Positions 46,402-55,966 of a stretch of 64,000 nt of DNA are shown in pieces. Source of the stretch: Streptomyces griseofuscus (GTDB lineage: Bacteria > Actinomycetota > Actinomycetes > Streptomycetales > Streptomycetaceae). The notes under the pieces are model-generated. The model did no database searches and was not told the origin of the DNA. It saw nothing but the letters and a program-made list of their open reading frames with translations. How positions within the stretch are numbered: position 1 is the first letter of the stretch; each line of letters opens with the position of its first letter. Location: the NCBI RefSeq assembly GCF_014673495.1, contig NZ_CP051006.1:5332001-5396000 (forward strand). The letters run 5' to 3'. Both the position numbers and the translations under genes were made by a program.

Positions 46402-47190
46402 ATGAGCAGCGCACCGCCCCCCGGCTCCGGAGAGCAGCCACCCGAGGACGACCCGTTCAGGAAGCCGCCCCCGCCGAACCAGGGGCAGGGCTCACCGTAC
46501 GACTCCCCGCCCCCGGACGACGGCCGGCAACCGCCTCCCTACGACGGTCAGCAGCCCCCGCCCTACGGGGGTCAGCAGCCACCTCCTTACGGGGGGCAGC
46601 AACCCCCGCCCCCGGGCGGCCCTTACGGGAGCGGCCCCTACGGCGGCGGTCAGCCCCCGCCCGGTGGCGGCCCCTACGGGGGCGGCCCGCACGGCGCCGG
46701 GGGCTACCCCGCCGACCCGCTGGCCGGCATGCCCCCGCTCGCCGACAGCGCCAAGCGGACCCTCGCCCGGATCATCGACATGATCCTGGTCGGCATCGTC
46801 GTCTACCTGCTCACCTGGGCGTTCAACGTGCGCGAGTACGACGTGAACGGCGACCGGATCGACGCCGCCCGCTCCCTTGGGCAGTCCGTCATCGCCGCCG
46901 TGCTCTACATCGCCTACGACACCTTCCTCATCCACAAGACCGGCCAGACCCTCGGCAAGAAGTGGCTGCACATGCGGGTGGCCAACCTGTCCGACGGCGC
47001 CACCCCCAGCGCGCAGACCTCACTGACGCGCGCGCTGGTGCTGTGGCTGCCGTTCGCCTTCTGCTGCGCCTGCATCTGGACCGTGATCTGCGGCGGCTGG
47101 AGCTTCTTCGACAAGCCCTACAAACAGGGTCTGCACGACAAGGCCGCCAAGACGGTCGTGGTCAGCACCGAGACCGAACCGCGACGCTGA
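46402..47190 (+). CDS. RDD membrane protein with Pro-rich N-terminus
   Basis: A 262-residue protein. The first 110 residues are Pro/Gly/Gln-rich with repeats of QQPPPYGG. The RDD domain (about 118-255) has AKRTLARIIDMILVG, GQTLGKKWLHMRV and four hydrophobic segments. It is a shorter relative of the gene upstream, without DUF2510. The function is unknown. Confidence 0.8.
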   Translation: MSSAPPPGSGEQPPEDDPFRKPPPPNQGQGSPYDSPPPDDGRQPPPYDGQQPPPYGGQQPPPYGGQQPPPPGGPYGSGPYGGGQPPPGGGPYGGGPHGAGGYPADPLAGMPPLADSAKRTLARIIDMILVGIVVYLLTWAFNVREYDVNGDRIDAARSLGQSVIAAVLYIAYDTFLIHKTGQTLGKKWLHMRVANLSDGATPSAQTSLTRALVLWLPFAFCCACIWTVICGGWSFFDKPYKQGLHDKAAKTVVVSTETEPRR

Positions 47191-47200
47191 GCGGTCGGCC

Positions 47201-47440
47201 TCACAGGGCCGTCGGGACGCGCTCCCCCTCCGGGGCCGTTCCGGCGGCCTCCTGCTGTGCGCCGCGGGCCCCCGGCACTGGCACCGTCATCGCGACCAGC
47301 AGTCCGAGCGCGAGCGCCGCGAGGGCGATGACGGCGATCCCGACGCCCGAACTCGTCTGGGACAGCAGCAGCATGGCGAGGGTGGAGAAGATCACGGTGC
47401 TCGCGCCGTAGGCGAGCTGGGCGACGGTCGGACGAGGCAT
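47201..47440 (-). CDS. Small two-helix membrane protein
   Basis: A 79-residue protein with two hydrophobic segments (about 8-28 and 33-53) and a charged C-terminal tail. GAGGA lies about 10 bases before the ATG. It converges on the RDD gene with a 10-base gap. The function is unknown. Confidence 0.65.
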   Translation of the reverse strand: MPRPTVAQLAYGASTVIFSTLAMLLLSQTSSGVGIAVIALAALALGLLVAMTVPVPGARGAQQEAAGTAPEGERVPTAL

Positions 47441-47757
47441 GGCAATCGTGTCCTCGGAGGTCTTCGGGTGTCGGGGTGGCCGTTCGACTCTCTCCTCGCC
47501 TGCATGCCCGAGCGGGCGTGCCGGTAAGCGTGACCTAACCCACGCCGCCGATGCACGGGGGGCGCACAGGAAGCACGCTCTGTCTAAAGCCGGTGTCAAC
47601 TTCGCATAGTGCACCGAGCCTTACCGAGTCAAGATCTGTCTTTTCTTCTAAACCTCTAGTCAAATGTCGTCACTTGAACACGCGCTTGTCATGCGCGCAC
47701 GGACTTCCGAACACGGGAACCCCCTGTCCGCGCGCGGGGCGCGGGGGAGGAACTCAA
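47441..47757. other. Leader region of the M6 protease
   Basis: A 317-base spacer between divergent genes. Bases 47590-47690 are AT-rich for this genome, which fits a promoter or a long leader, but I cannot name a convincing -35/-10 pair. No credible ORF. Confidence 0.3.
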
Positions 47758-50115
47758 GTGACCAGCAGATCCTGGACGTTCAGAGCGGCGGCGATCGGTG
47801 TCACGATCGCGGCGGCCTCCGCCACGTTCGCCACCTTCGCGGTCGCGGAGGCGAGCACCCGGCAGGCACCGGCCGGCACCGTGCACCGGCACGACCCGGC
47901 CCCGGTGCAGCAGAAGTCGCACGACCTCGACGGCCCGCTGAGCAAGACCCAGAAGGCTCAGCGCGAAGAGGCGCTCAACCAGATCATCGCGGGCAAGGCG
48001 AGCGCGCAGGAGCGCGGCGGCTCCAAGGTCGTCAAGCTCAAGAGCGGCAAGGGCAAGAGCAAGTACGTCGAGCTCAGCCGCGAGAAGACCGACAAGATCT
48101 TCACGATCCTGGTGGAGTTCGGCGACAAGACCGATCCCAAGTTCGGCGGCACCCCCGGGCCGCTGCACAACACGATCGCCGCGCCGGACCGCAAGCAGGA
48201 CAACTCCACGGCCTGGCAGAAGGACTACAACCAGAAGCACTTCCAGGACCTCTACTTCGGCACCGGCAACAAGACCGAGTCGCTGAAGAAGTACTACGAG
48301 AAGCAGTCCTCGGGCCGCTACTCCGTGGACGGCGAGGTCTCCGACTGGGTCAAGGTCCCCTACAACGAGGCCCGTTACGGCAACGACGCGTGCGGCTCCA
48401 CCAACTGCACCAGCGTCTGGAACGTGGTCAGCGACGGCCTGAACTCCTGGGTCGCCCAGCAGAAGGCGGCCGGCAAGTCCGAGGCCGACATCAAGAAGGA
48501 CCTCGCCAAGTACGACCAGTGGGACCGTTACGACTACGACGGTGACGGCAACTTCAACGAGCCCGACGGCTACATAGACCACTTCCAGCTGGTGCACGCC
48601 GGTGAGGACGAGTCCGCGGGCGGCGGCGCCCAGGGCACGGACGCCATCTGGGCCCACCGCTGGTACGCCTTCGGCACCGACGCCGGCGCCACCGGCCCCG
48701 ACGCCAACAAGCTCGGCGGCGCGCAGATCGGCGACACCGGTGTCTGGGTCGGCGACTACACCATCCAGCCGGAGAACGGCGGACTCGGCGTCTTCGCCCA
48801 CGAGTACGGCCACGACCTCGGGCTGCCGGACGAGTACGACACCGACGGCGGCGACAACTCCACCGGCTTCTGGACCCTGATGTCCTCCGGTTCCTGGCTG
48901 GGCACCGGCAAGGAGTCCATCGGTGACCTGCCCGGCGACATGAACGCCTGGGACAAGCTCCAGCTGGGCTGGCTCAACTACGACACCGCCAAGGCCGGCA
49001 AGAAGTCCTCGCACAAGCTGGGCGTCGCCGAGTACAACACCAAGAACAAGCAGGCCCTGGTGGTCAGCCTGCCCGACAAGGCGGTCACCACCGACATCAC
49101 CCAGCCCGCGCAGGGTGCCACCCAGTGGTGGAGCGGCAGCGGCAACGACCTGAAGAACACGCTGACCCGGTCCGTCGACCTCACGGGCAAGTCCTCGGCC
49201 ACCCTGAGCCTGGACGGCTGGTGGGCCATCGAGAACAACTACGACTACCTCTACACCGAGGTGTCCACCGACGGCGGCGCCAACTGGACCGCCCTGGACG
49301 GCACCGCGGACGGCCAGGCCATCCCGCGTGACGGCGGTGGCAAGCCCGCGCTGACCGGCTTCTCGGAGACCAGCAAGAAGCTGTCGTACTCCCTGGACGC
49401 CTACGCCGGCCAGAAGATCCAGCTGCGCTTCCGCTACCTCACGGACGGCGGCGTCGCGGAGAACGGCTTCACCGCGGACGAGATCACCGTGACCGCCGAC
49501 GGCACCGCGCTCTTCTCGGACGACGCCGAGTCGGCGGACAACGCGTGGACCTCCAGCGGGTTCTCCCGCATCGGGGCGTCCTTCACCAAGGACTACAAGC
49601 AGTACTACATCGCCGAGAACCGCCAGTACGTGTCCTACGACACGACGCTCAAGACCGGCCCGTACAACTTCGGTTCGAAGGCGCGGCCCGACTGGGTGGA
49701 GCACTACCCGTACCAGAACGGCCTGTTGATCTGGAAGTGGGACCTGTCCCAGGCGGACAACAACACCAACGCCAAGGACCACCCGGGCGTCGGCCAGATC
49801 CTCCCGATCGACTCGCACCCGACCGCGCTGCGCTGGAACGACGGCACGCTGATGCGCAACCGTATGCAGGCGTACGACTCCCCGTTCAGCCTGTACCGCA
49901 CGGACGGCCTGACGCTGCACAACGCGGACGTCGCGACGAAGATCAAGTCCTCCAAGGGCGTCTCGGTCTTCAACGACCACACCAGCACCTACTACGACCC
50001 GGCGAACCCGTCCGGTGGCGTGAAGGTAACTGACACCAACACCAAGATCTCGATCGTCCGCGAGGCCAAGGACGGCTCGACGATCTCGGTCAAGGTCGGA
50101 CCCGCGGTGAAGTAA
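47758..50115 (+). CDS. Secreted M6 metalloprotease (immune inhibitor A family)
   Basis: A 785-residue secreted protease. The signal peptide covers about 1-36, a propeptide-like region follows to about 110, and the M6 domain has the zinc motif HEYGH (H348, E349, H352) in HEYGHDLGLPDEYD. A lectin-like/VEG region (about 500-620) and the typical C-terminal M6 portion follow. GGGGGAGG lies 7 bases before the GTG. It probably degrades extracellular protein during growth on complex substrates. Confidence 0.92.
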   Translation: MTSRSWTFRAAAIGVTIAAASATFATFAVAEASTRQAPAGTVHRHDPAPVQQKSHDLDGPLSKTQKAQREEALNQIIAGKASAQERGGSKVVKLKSGKGKSKYVELSREKTDKIFTILVEFGDKTDPKFGGTPGPLHNTIAAPDRKQDNSTAWQKDYNQKHFQDLYFGTGNKTESLKKYYEKQSSGRYSVDGEVSDWVKVPYNEARYGNDACGSTNCTSVWNVVSDGLNSWVAQQKAAGKSEADIKKDLAKYDQWDRYDYDGDGNFNEPDGYIDHFQLVHAGEDESAGGGAQGTDAIWAHRWYAFGTDAGATGPDANKLGGAQIGDTGVWVGDYTIQPENGGLGVFAHEYGHDLGLPDEYDTDGGDNSTGFWTLMSSGSWLGTGKESIGDLPGDMNAWDKLQLGWLNYDTAKAGKKSSHKLGVAEYNTKNKQALVVSLPDKAVTTDITQPAQGATQWWSGSGNDLKNTLTRSVDLTGKSSATLSLDGWWAIENNYDYLYTEVSTDGGANWTALDGTADGQAIPRDGGGKPALTGFSETSKKLSYSLDAYAGQKIQLRFRYLTDGGVAENGFTADEITVTADGTALFSDDAESADNAWTSSGFSRIGASFTKDYKQYYIAENRQYVSYDTTLKTGPYNFGSKARPDWVEHYPYQNGLLIWKWDLSQADNNTNAKDHPGVGQILPIDSHPTALRWNDGTLMRNRMQAYDSPFSLYRTDGLTLHNADVATKIKSSKGVSVFNDHTSTYYDPANPSGGVKVTDTNTKISIVREAKDGSTISVKVGPAVK

Positions 50116-50143
50116 CCAGAATCTTCGCAGGTCAGAGGCATAT

Positions 50144-50173
50144 CGGCGGCAACCCCCTGGCGGGTTGCCGCCG
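50144..50173 (+). terminator. Intrinsic terminator after M6 protease
   Basis: CGGCGGCAACCC (50144-50155) and GGGTTGCCGCCG (50162-50173) pair perfectly, followed by ATCGTGTTT. Confidence 0.85.
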
Positions 50174-50236
50174 ATCGTGTTTAGGTGCGTTCTGTGATTC
50201 GCTTATTGACACCGACCGGAACGGGGATGTGACCGC

Positions 50237-50557
50237 ATGGCCGCTGGAGGCTTCTGCAAACTGCCGAACGGCACCGTCGTCGTCGCGCTGAACCTGCCCG
50301 ACGACGCCGTCGGCGTACGGGTCCTGGTGCACGCGGGCAACCGCGCCCGCGCCCTGACCCGGCTGCGCAATCTGGGCCTGCGGCCGATCTATCTGCGGGG
50401 CAACACCGCGCCTCCGACGCCGGACGAGATCACGGCGGTCCTGCACCACCCCGACGGCCTGATATGGCGCACGGCCCCCGCGGACAACGGTGTCCTGCCG
50501 CCGGAGCTCTGGCATCCGATCCGGGCGCTGCTGCGCAGGTCAGCGATGGTGCAGTAG
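50237..50557 (+). CDS. Conserved hypothetical protein
   Basis: A 106-residue protein (MAAGGFCKLPNGTVVVALNL) with no recognised domain, signal or membrane segment. The coding pattern and a GGGG box 9 bases before the ATG support it as real. It converges on pncA with a 4-base gap. Confidence 0.6.
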   Translation: MAAGGFCKLPNGTVVVALNLPDDAVGVRVLVHAGNRARALTRLRNLGLRPIYLRGNTAPPTPDEITAVLHHPDGLIWRTAPADNGVLPPELWHPIRALLRRSAMVQ

Positions 50558-50561
50558 CGGC

Positions 50562-51155
50562 TCAGCCGCTCACGACCGGCTTGCCGGCGAGCTCCACGCC
50601 CGCCTCCCGCAGCTCCTCCAGGGCCCGCTCCGTCGTCGCCGGGGAGACGCCCGCCGTCAGGTCCAGCAGGATCTGGGTGCGAAAGCCCTCCCGGACGGCG
50701 TCCAGGGCGGTCGCGCGCACACAGTGGTCCGTGGCGATGCCCACCACGTCCACCTCGTCGATCTCACGGGCCCGCAGCCAGTCGGCGAGCGGGGTGCCGT
50801 TCTCGTCGGCGCCCTCGAAACCGCTGTACGCGGCGGAGTAGGCACCCTTGTCGAACACGGCGTCGATCGCACCCGAGGCGACCGCCGGGGCGAAGTTCGG
50901 GTGGAAGCCCACCCCCTCCGTGCCGGCGACGCAGTGCGCCGGCCAGGAACGGACGTAGTCCGGGTCGTCCGCGAAGTGGCCGCCGGGCGCGATGTGGCAG
51001 TCCCGGGTGGCCACCACATGCCGGTACCCCGTGCCCCCCGCCTGCCCGATCAGCTCGGTGATCGCGGCGGCGACGTCCGCACCCCCGGCCACCGCGAGGC
51101 TGCCCCCCTCGCAGAAGTCGTTCTGCACATCCACGACGATCAACGCGCGACGCAT
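50562..51155 (-). CDS. pncA: Nicotinamidase
   Basis: Hydrolyses nicotinamide to nicotinate in NAD salvage. A 197-residue isochorismatase-fold enzyme with catalytic D9 (VVDVQNDF), Lys in FDKGAYSAAYS, and Cys in ATDHCVRATALDA. Metal ligands lie in RDCHIAPGGHF. AGAAGGA lies 8 bases before the ATG. pncB is 83 bases upstream on the same strand, so the two form one pathway unit. Confidence 0.95.
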   Translation of the reverse strand: MRRALIVVDVQNDFCEGGSLAVAGGADVAAAITELIGQAGGTGYRHVVATRDCHIAPGGHFADDPDYVRSWPAHCVAGTEGVGFHPNFAPAVASGAIDAVFDKGAYSAAYSGFEGADENGTPLADWLRAREIDEVDVVGIATDHCVRATALDAVREGFRTQILLDLTAGVSPATTERALEELREAGVELAGKPVVSG

Positions 51156-51238
51156 GATGGTGTCCTTCTACTGGTGTGAAGTAACCGAGCCTAGAGAATG
51201 ACGGGCCCGTAGGGGAGGGGGCGGACGACGGTCCCGCT

Positions 51239-52585
51239 CTAGCTACCCGAGCGCTCGTGGACGTACTCCGTCGGAAGGACCGGTTCCCCCCGCGACAGCT
51301 GCGTCGCGGACAGCGGGAGGTTCGCCCGCGCCGCGATGTGCCGCTCGCGCGCCACGTCCAGCGGCTCGCGCGCCACGACCCGGCCGGCCTCGACCAGCCG
51401 TACCAGCAGCTGCCGGTCGGCAAGCTCGGCCGGCACCGCTCCGGTGCCCACGACCTCCGCCTCGGCCACCCCGTCCGCGTCCAGCCGCCGCGCCGCCCAC
51501 TTGCGGCCCCCGACGGACGCCTTGCCGCCGCTGGACTTCTTCGCGACCGGCACCAGCGGCGCCCCCGGATCCGCGGTCTCGGCTCGCGCGACCAGCTTGT
51601 AGACCATGGACGCGGTCGGATGCCCGGAACCGGTGACCAGCTGGGTGCCCACCCCGTACGCGTCCACGGGGGCCGCGGCCAGCGAGGCGATGGCGTACTC
51701 GTCCAGGTCCGAGGTGACCACGATCCTGGTCCCCGTCGCGCCCAGCTCGTCCAGCTGCTGGCGGACCCGGTGCGCGACCAGGAGCAGATCGCCGGAGTCG
51801 ATGCGCACCGCGCCCAGCTCGGGCCCGGCCACCTCCACCGCCGTACGGACCGCCTCGGCGACGTCGTACGTGTCCACCAGCAGCGTGGTGCCGGGGCCGA
51901 GGGTGTCCACCTGGGCCCGGAAGGCGTCCCGCTCGCGGTCGTGCAGCAGGGTGAAGGCGTGCGCGGAGGTGCCGACGGTCGGGATGCCGTAGCGGAAGCC
52001 GGCCGCGAGGTCGGACGTGGTGGCGAAACCGCCGACGTAGGCGGCGCGCGCGGCGGCGACGGCCGCCAGCTCATGGGTGCGGCGGGCGCCCATCTCGATC
52101 AGCGGGCGCTCACCGGCGGCGGAGGCCATCCGGGAGGCGGCGGCCGCGATCGCCGAGTCGTGGTTGAGGATGGAGAGCATCACCGTCTCCAGCAGCACGC
52201 ACTCGGCGAAGCTGCCCTCCACCCGCAGGATCGGGGAGCCCGGGAAGTACACCTCGCCCTCGGGGTAGCCCCAGATGTCCCCGGTGAACCGGTAGTCGGC
52301 GAGCCACGCCAGGGTCTCCTCGTCGACGATCCGCTGCTCGCGCAGGAAGCCGAGCTGGCCCTCGTCGAAGCGGAAGTTCTCCACCGCGTCCAGGACGCGC
52401 CCGGTGCCCGCGACCACGCCGTAGCGCCGCCCCTCCGGCAGCCGCCGGGTGAAGACCTCGAACACGCTGCGCCGCTCGGCCGTACCGGCCTTCAGCGCGG
52501 CCTGCAACATCGTCAGTTCGTACTGGTCCGTGAAGAGCGCCGTCGAGGGCACATCCACCGGCAGCCCAAGGTCCGCTGTGTTCAT
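51239..52585 (-). CDS. pncB: Nicotinate phosphoribosyltransferase
   Basis: Makes nicotinate mononucleotide from nicotinate, PRPP and ATP. The 448-residue protein has the family features TDQYELTMLQAALKAG at the N-terminus, GARRTHE, and IDSGDLLLVAHRVR. On the minus strand TACCAT lies 7 bases before the ATG, suggesting a leaderless start. It works with pncA just downstream. Confidence 0.95.
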   Translation of the reverse strand: MNTADLGLPVDVPSTALFTDQYELTMLQAALKAGTAERRSVFEVFTRRLPEGRRYGVVAGTGRVLDAVENFRFDEGQLGFLREQRIVDEETLAWLADYRFTGDIWGYPEGEVYFPGSPILRVEGSFAECVLLETVMLSILNHDSAIAAAASRMASAAGERPLIEMGARRTHELAAVAAARAAYVGGFATTSDLAAGFRYGIPTVGTSAHAFTLLHDRERDAFRAQVDTLGPGTTLLVDTYDVAEAVRTAVEVAGPELGAVRIDSGDLLLVAHRVRQQLDELGATGTRIVVTSDLDEYAIASLAAAPVDAYGVGTQLVTGSGHPTASMVYKLVARAETADPGAPLVPVAKKSSGGKASVGGRKWAARRLDADGVAEAEVVGTGAVPAELADRQLLVRLVEAGRVVAREPLDVARERHIAARANLPLSATQLSRGEPVLPTEYVHERSGS

Positions 52586-52641
52586 GGCGAGGATGGTACC
52601 CCCTATTCGTCAGTGTGACGATTTCCGGGCCACGTGGCAGC

Positions 52642-52959
52642 ATGGGCACTGTGACGTCACCCGCGCCCGTAGAGATCGAACGCACCGAGTCGGCGGAGGA
52701 TGCCTTCGCCGTACCCGAGCCCGACGTCCCCTGGGTCACCATCGTGCACAACGACCCGGTCAACCTCATGAGCTATGTGACGTACGTCTTCCAGACGTAC
52801 TTCGGCTACTCCAAGGACAAGGCCAACAAGCTCATGCTCGACGTCCACCACAAGGGCCGGGCGGTCGTCTCCAGCGGAACCCGCGAGGAGATGGAGCGCG
52901 ACGTGCAGGCGATGCACGGCTACGGTCTGTGGGCCACCCTCCAGCAGGACCGGAAGTAG
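52642..52959 (+). CDS. clpS: ClpS adaptor
   Basis: Delivers N-degron substrates to ClpC/ClpA-ClpP. A 105-residue protein. The substrate pocket is in PWVTIVHNDPVNLMSYVTYV and the Clp-binding tail in GRAVVSSGTREEMERDVQ. The start is ATG 52642 or GTG 52651; neither has a clear ribosome binding site. It is followed after 12 bases by a DUF2017 gene, a pairing also known in mycobacteria. Confidence 0.95.
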   Translation: MGTVTSPAPVEIERTESAEDAFAVPEPDVPWVTIVHNDPVNLMSYVTYVFQTYFGYSKDKANKLMLDVHHKGRAVVSSGTREEMERDVQAMHGYGLWATLQQDRK

Positions 52960-52971
52960 CGACCCAAATCC

Positions 52972-53577
52972 ATGCCCGGACAATTCGAACCGCTCCCCGG
53001 CGGCGGCGCGGCCGTCGCGCTCGACGATGTCGAGATCTCCATCATCCGCTCGCTGGCCGTCCAGCTCCTGGAGCTGATCGGACCGGGCCCCGGCGGGGAC
53101 GCCCCCAGCGATCCGCTCGCCGAGCTGTTCGCGGAGGGCCCGAGCGAGCCGCCCGCCGACCCGGTGCTGCACCGGCTCTTCCCGGACGCGTACAGCGACC
53201 CGGAGAAGGCCCCGGACTCGCCCGCCCAGGCCGAGGAGCGGCGCGCGCACTCCGCCGAGTTCCGCCGCTTCACGGAGAACGACCTCAGGGCCGGCAAGCG
53301 GGAGAACGCCCTCGCGGTGATCCGCAGCCTCGACGCGCTCGCCCCGGTGGACGAGGGCAGCGCCGTACTGAAGCTGTCGCCCGAGGAGTCCCGGCGCTGG
53401 CTCGGCTCGCTCAATGACCTGCGCCTCGCGATCGGCTCCCGTCTGGAGATCGCGGACGACGACGACACCGAGCTGCTCTACCAGCTCCCCGACGAGGACC
53501 CGCGCAAGCCGATGGTGATGGCCTACCTGTGGCTGGGCGGCCTCCAGGAGACCCTGGTGTCGACTCTTATGTCGTGA
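52972..53577 (+). CDS. DUF2017 protein
   Basis: A 201-residue cytoplasmic protein with helical, acidic sequence (FRRFTENDLRAGKRENALAV; LRLAIGSRLEI). The family is restricted to actinobacteria and usually sits beside clpS, so a role in Clp proteolysis is possible but unproven. Confidence 0.8.
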   Translation: MPGQFEPLPGGGAAVALDDVEISIIRSLAVQLLELIGPGPGGDAPSDPLAELFAEGPSEPPADPVLHRLFPDAYSDPEKAPDSPAQAEERRAHSAEFRRFTENDLRAGKRENALAVIRSLDALAPVDEGSAVLKLSPEESRRWLGSLNDLRLAIGSRLEIADDDDTELLYQLPDEDPRKPMVMAYLWLGGLQETLVSTLMS

Positions 53578-53904
53578 TTTTGGCGATCTCGGTGATTTAT
53601 GCGTCCGCTCAGCGGACGCTCAAATCCGGATAACGATCCCGTCACCCTTGCAGCCGGGTTTGGCGTATTCACCGGCTCTTTGTCCGCTTTTCCCTGTGAA
53701 GCGCGCCACATTCCCGTCCCGCGATCAATATTGCGGTCGTGATAAATCTTCACGACCGCCCGGCGAACACCACCCTTGTCCGCCGGGTGCGCCACCGAGC
53801 CGACGACCGTCGGCCAGGCACCAACTCCATCAATCCGGGGGGATTCGAAACCCGGTCCGCGGCCGACGAAAGGCACGGACCGGAATGGAGAAAGGCGCAC
53901 CACC
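53578..53904. other. Leader region of the amino-acid permease
   Basis: A 327-base spacer with no credible ORF. GCGTCCGCT-C-AGCGGACGC (53601-53619) may end the clpS operon, though no T-run follows. A second inverted repeat is listed at 53733-53759. The middle is AT-rich for this genome. Confidence 0.4.
53733..53759. promoter_or_regulatory. Inverted repeat before permease gene
   Basis: GCGGTCGTGA (53733-53742) and TCACGACCGC (53750-53759) pair perfectly around a 7-base spacer. The site lies 145 bases before the permease and could be an operator or a leader hairpin. Confidence 0.4.
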
Positions 53905-55338
53905 ATGACCTCAGCGCAGGTCGATCAGCGTCCCGACGGCACGGAGTCCGCGTCGGCGGAGGGCGGCGAGGGCGAGGGTTATCAGCGCGGGCTCGGCTCC
54001 CGCCAGATCCAGATGATCGCCATCGGCGGGGCCATCGGCACCGGTCTTTTCCTCGGCGCGGGCAAGGGCATCTCCAAGGCGGGACCCAGCCTCATCCTGG
54101 CGTACGCCGTCGCGGGCCTCGTCATCTTCTTCATCATGCGCGCGCTCGGCGAACTGCTGATGTACCGCCCGGTCTCCGGCTCGTTCTCGGAGTACGCGCG
54201 CGAGTTCATCGGCCCCTTCGCGGGCTTTGTCACCGGCTGGACGTACTGGCTGTTCTGGGTGGTCACCGGCATCACCGAGGTCACCGCCGCGGCCGCCTAC
54301 ATGACGTACTGGTTCGACATTCCGCAATGGGCCTCGGCGCTGATCTTCACGTTCGTGCTCTACGCCGCCAACCTGATCTCCGTGAAGCTCTTCGGTGAGC
54401 TGGAGTTCTGGTTCTCCATGGTCAAGGTGACCGCGATCATCGGCATGATCCTGATCTGCGCGGGCATTCTGACGGTCGGTTTCTCCGACGCGGGCGACAC
54501 CGCCTCGGTGAGCCATCTGTGGAACCAGGGCGGCTTCTTCCCGCACGGCGTCGGCGGCACCCTGATGACGCTCCAGATGGTCATGTTCGCCTTCCTCGCC
54601 GTCGAACTGGTCGGTGTGACCGCGGGCGAGTCCAAGGACCCCAAGAAGGTGCTGCCCAAGGCGATCAACACCGTGCCGTGGCGGATCGCCGTCTTCTACG
54701 TCGGCGCGCTGATCATGATCCTGTCGGTGGTGCCGTGGACCGAGTTCCACCCGGGGGTCAGCCCTTTCGTGGCCGCCTTCCAGAAGATGGGCCTGTCGGT
54801 CGGCGCCGGCATCGTCAACTTCGTGGTCCTGACCGCCGCGCTGTCCTCCTGCAACTCCGGTATGTACTCCACCGGCCGCATGCTGCGTGACCTGGCGCTC
54901 AACAACCAGGGCCCCAAGCTGTTCACCCGGCTGACCCGCAGTGGTACCCCGCTCGTCGGCACCACGTTCTCCGCCGCGCTGATGCTCGTCGGTGTCTGGA
55001 TCAACTACCAGTGGCCGGGCAAGGCGTTCGACTACGTCGTCTCCTTCGCGACCATCTCCGGCATGTGGGCGTGGATCGTCATCCTGATCTGCCACATCCG
55101 CTACCGGAGGGCCTCCGACCGCGGGCTCCTGCCCCGCTCGGAGTTCCGGGCCCCCGGCGCCCCGTACGCCAGCGTGCTCTCCCTGCTGTTCATCGGCATG
55201 GTGATCGTGCTGATGGGCATCGACAAGGACGCCCGGGTCTCGCTGTACTGCGCGCCGCTGTGGGGTCTGATCCTCGGCGTCTCCTACGCGGTGCTCAAGC
55301 GCCGCAACCCGGAGGCCGCGGCCTTCGCCAAGCGCTGA
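53905..55338 (+). CDS. Amino-acid permease (APC family)
   Basis: A 477-residue transporter with about 12 helices. The N-terminal motif LGSRQIQMIAIGGAIGTGLF is typical of amino-acid:H+ symporters of the GabP/AroP group, with VELVGVTAGES later. The specificity is not readable; neutral or aromatic amino acids or GABA are possible. AAAGG lies 9 bases before the ATG. Confidence 0.88.
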   Translation: MTSAQVDQRPDGTESASAEGGEGEGYQRGLGSRQIQMIAIGGAIGTGLFLGAGKGISKAGPSLILAYAVAGLVIFFIMRALGELLMYRPVSGSFSEYAREFIGPFAGFVTGWTYWLFWVVTGITEVTAAAAYMTYWFDIPQWASALIFTFVLYAANLISVKLFGELEFWFSMVKVTAIIGMILICAGILTVGFSDAGDTASVSHLWNQGGFFPHGVGGTLMTLQMVMFAFLAVELVGVTAGESKDPKKVLPKAINTVPWRIAVFYVGALIMILSVVPWTEFHPGVSPFVAAFQKMGLSVGAGIVNFVVLTAALSSCNSGMYSTGRMLRDLALNNQGPKLFTRLTRSGTPLVGTTFSAALMLVGVWINYQWPGKAFDYVVSFATISGMWAWIVILICHIRYRRASDRGLLPRSEFRAPGAPYASVLSLLFIGMVIVLMGIDKDARVSLYCAPLWGLILGVSYAVLKRRNPEAAAFAKR

Positions 55339-55427
55339 CGCCACCGCCGGACCCTCACCGGGACGTCCGGCCGCCGGGAGCACTCGTGGCGCCCCCGGCG
55401 GCCGCCGCTCAAGGACGTCCAGCATGC

Positions 55428-55467
55428 GGGCCGTCTCGTACCATCCCTCGGTACGAGACGGCCCTTT
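55428..55467 (+). terminator. Intrinsic terminator after permease
   Basis: GGGCCGTCTCGTACC (55428-55442) and GGTACGAGACGGCCC (55450-55464) pair perfectly around ATCCCTC, followed by TTTG. The next gene's -10 box begins only a few bases later. Confidence 0.85.
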
Positions 55468-55483
55468 GCTTATCCTGACCACC

Positions 55484-55906
55484 ATGCTGACCATCACCCA
55501 GGCCCTGTACGACCAGATCGTCGCCCACGCCCGCAAGGATCACCCCGACGAGGCGTGCGGCGTCGTCGCGGGCCCGGCCGGTTCGGACCGCCCCGAGCGG
55601 TTCATCGCGATGCTGAACGCGGCCATGTCGCCGACCTTCTACGAGTTCGACTCCGGCGATCTGCTCAAGCTCTACCGCGAGCTCGACGACCGCGACGAGG
55701 AGCCGGTGGTCATCTACCACTCGCACACCGCGACCGAGGCGTACCCCTCGCGCACGGACATCTCGTACGCCAATGAGCCCGGTGCCCACTACGTCCTGGT
55801 GTCCACGGCCGACACGGACGGCCTCGGCGACTTCCAGTTCCGATCCTTCCGGATCGTGGACGGAGTGGTCACCGAGGAGGAGGTCAGGGTCGTCGAAACC
55901 TACTGA
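55484..55906 (+). CDS. mec: JAMM metalloprotease (Mec-type, CysO-cysteine hydrolase)
   Basis: A 140-residue zinc protease. The JAMM motif is complete: HSH, seven residues, S, two residues, D in HSHTATEAYPSRTD, with a Glu in HPDEACGVVAG. In mycobacteria Mec releases cysteine from the CysO-Cys adduct. Here cysO and cysM follow, supporting that role. TATCCT (55471-55476) lies 7 bases before the ATG, so it is probably leaderless. Confidence 0.9.
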   Translation: MLTITQALYDQIVAHARKDHPDEACGVVAGPAGSDRPERFIAMLNAAMSPTFYEFDSGDLLKLYRELDDRDEEPVVIYHSHTATEAYPSRTDISYANEPGAHYVLVSTADTDGLGDFQFRSFRIVDGVVTEEEVRVVETY

Positions 55907-55950
55907 TCTCAGCATCCGACCCGGATCCGTCCGCCAGATGGGATCACATT

Positions 55951-55966
55951 CCGGTCTGCGGACCGG
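55951..55966. promoter_or_regulatory. Inverted repeat at the cysO promoter
   Basis: CCGGTC-TGCG-GACCGG is a perfect 6-4-6 inverted repeat whose right arm overlaps the first bases of the SigR -35 element. A repressor bound here would block that promoter. Confidence 0.35.
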
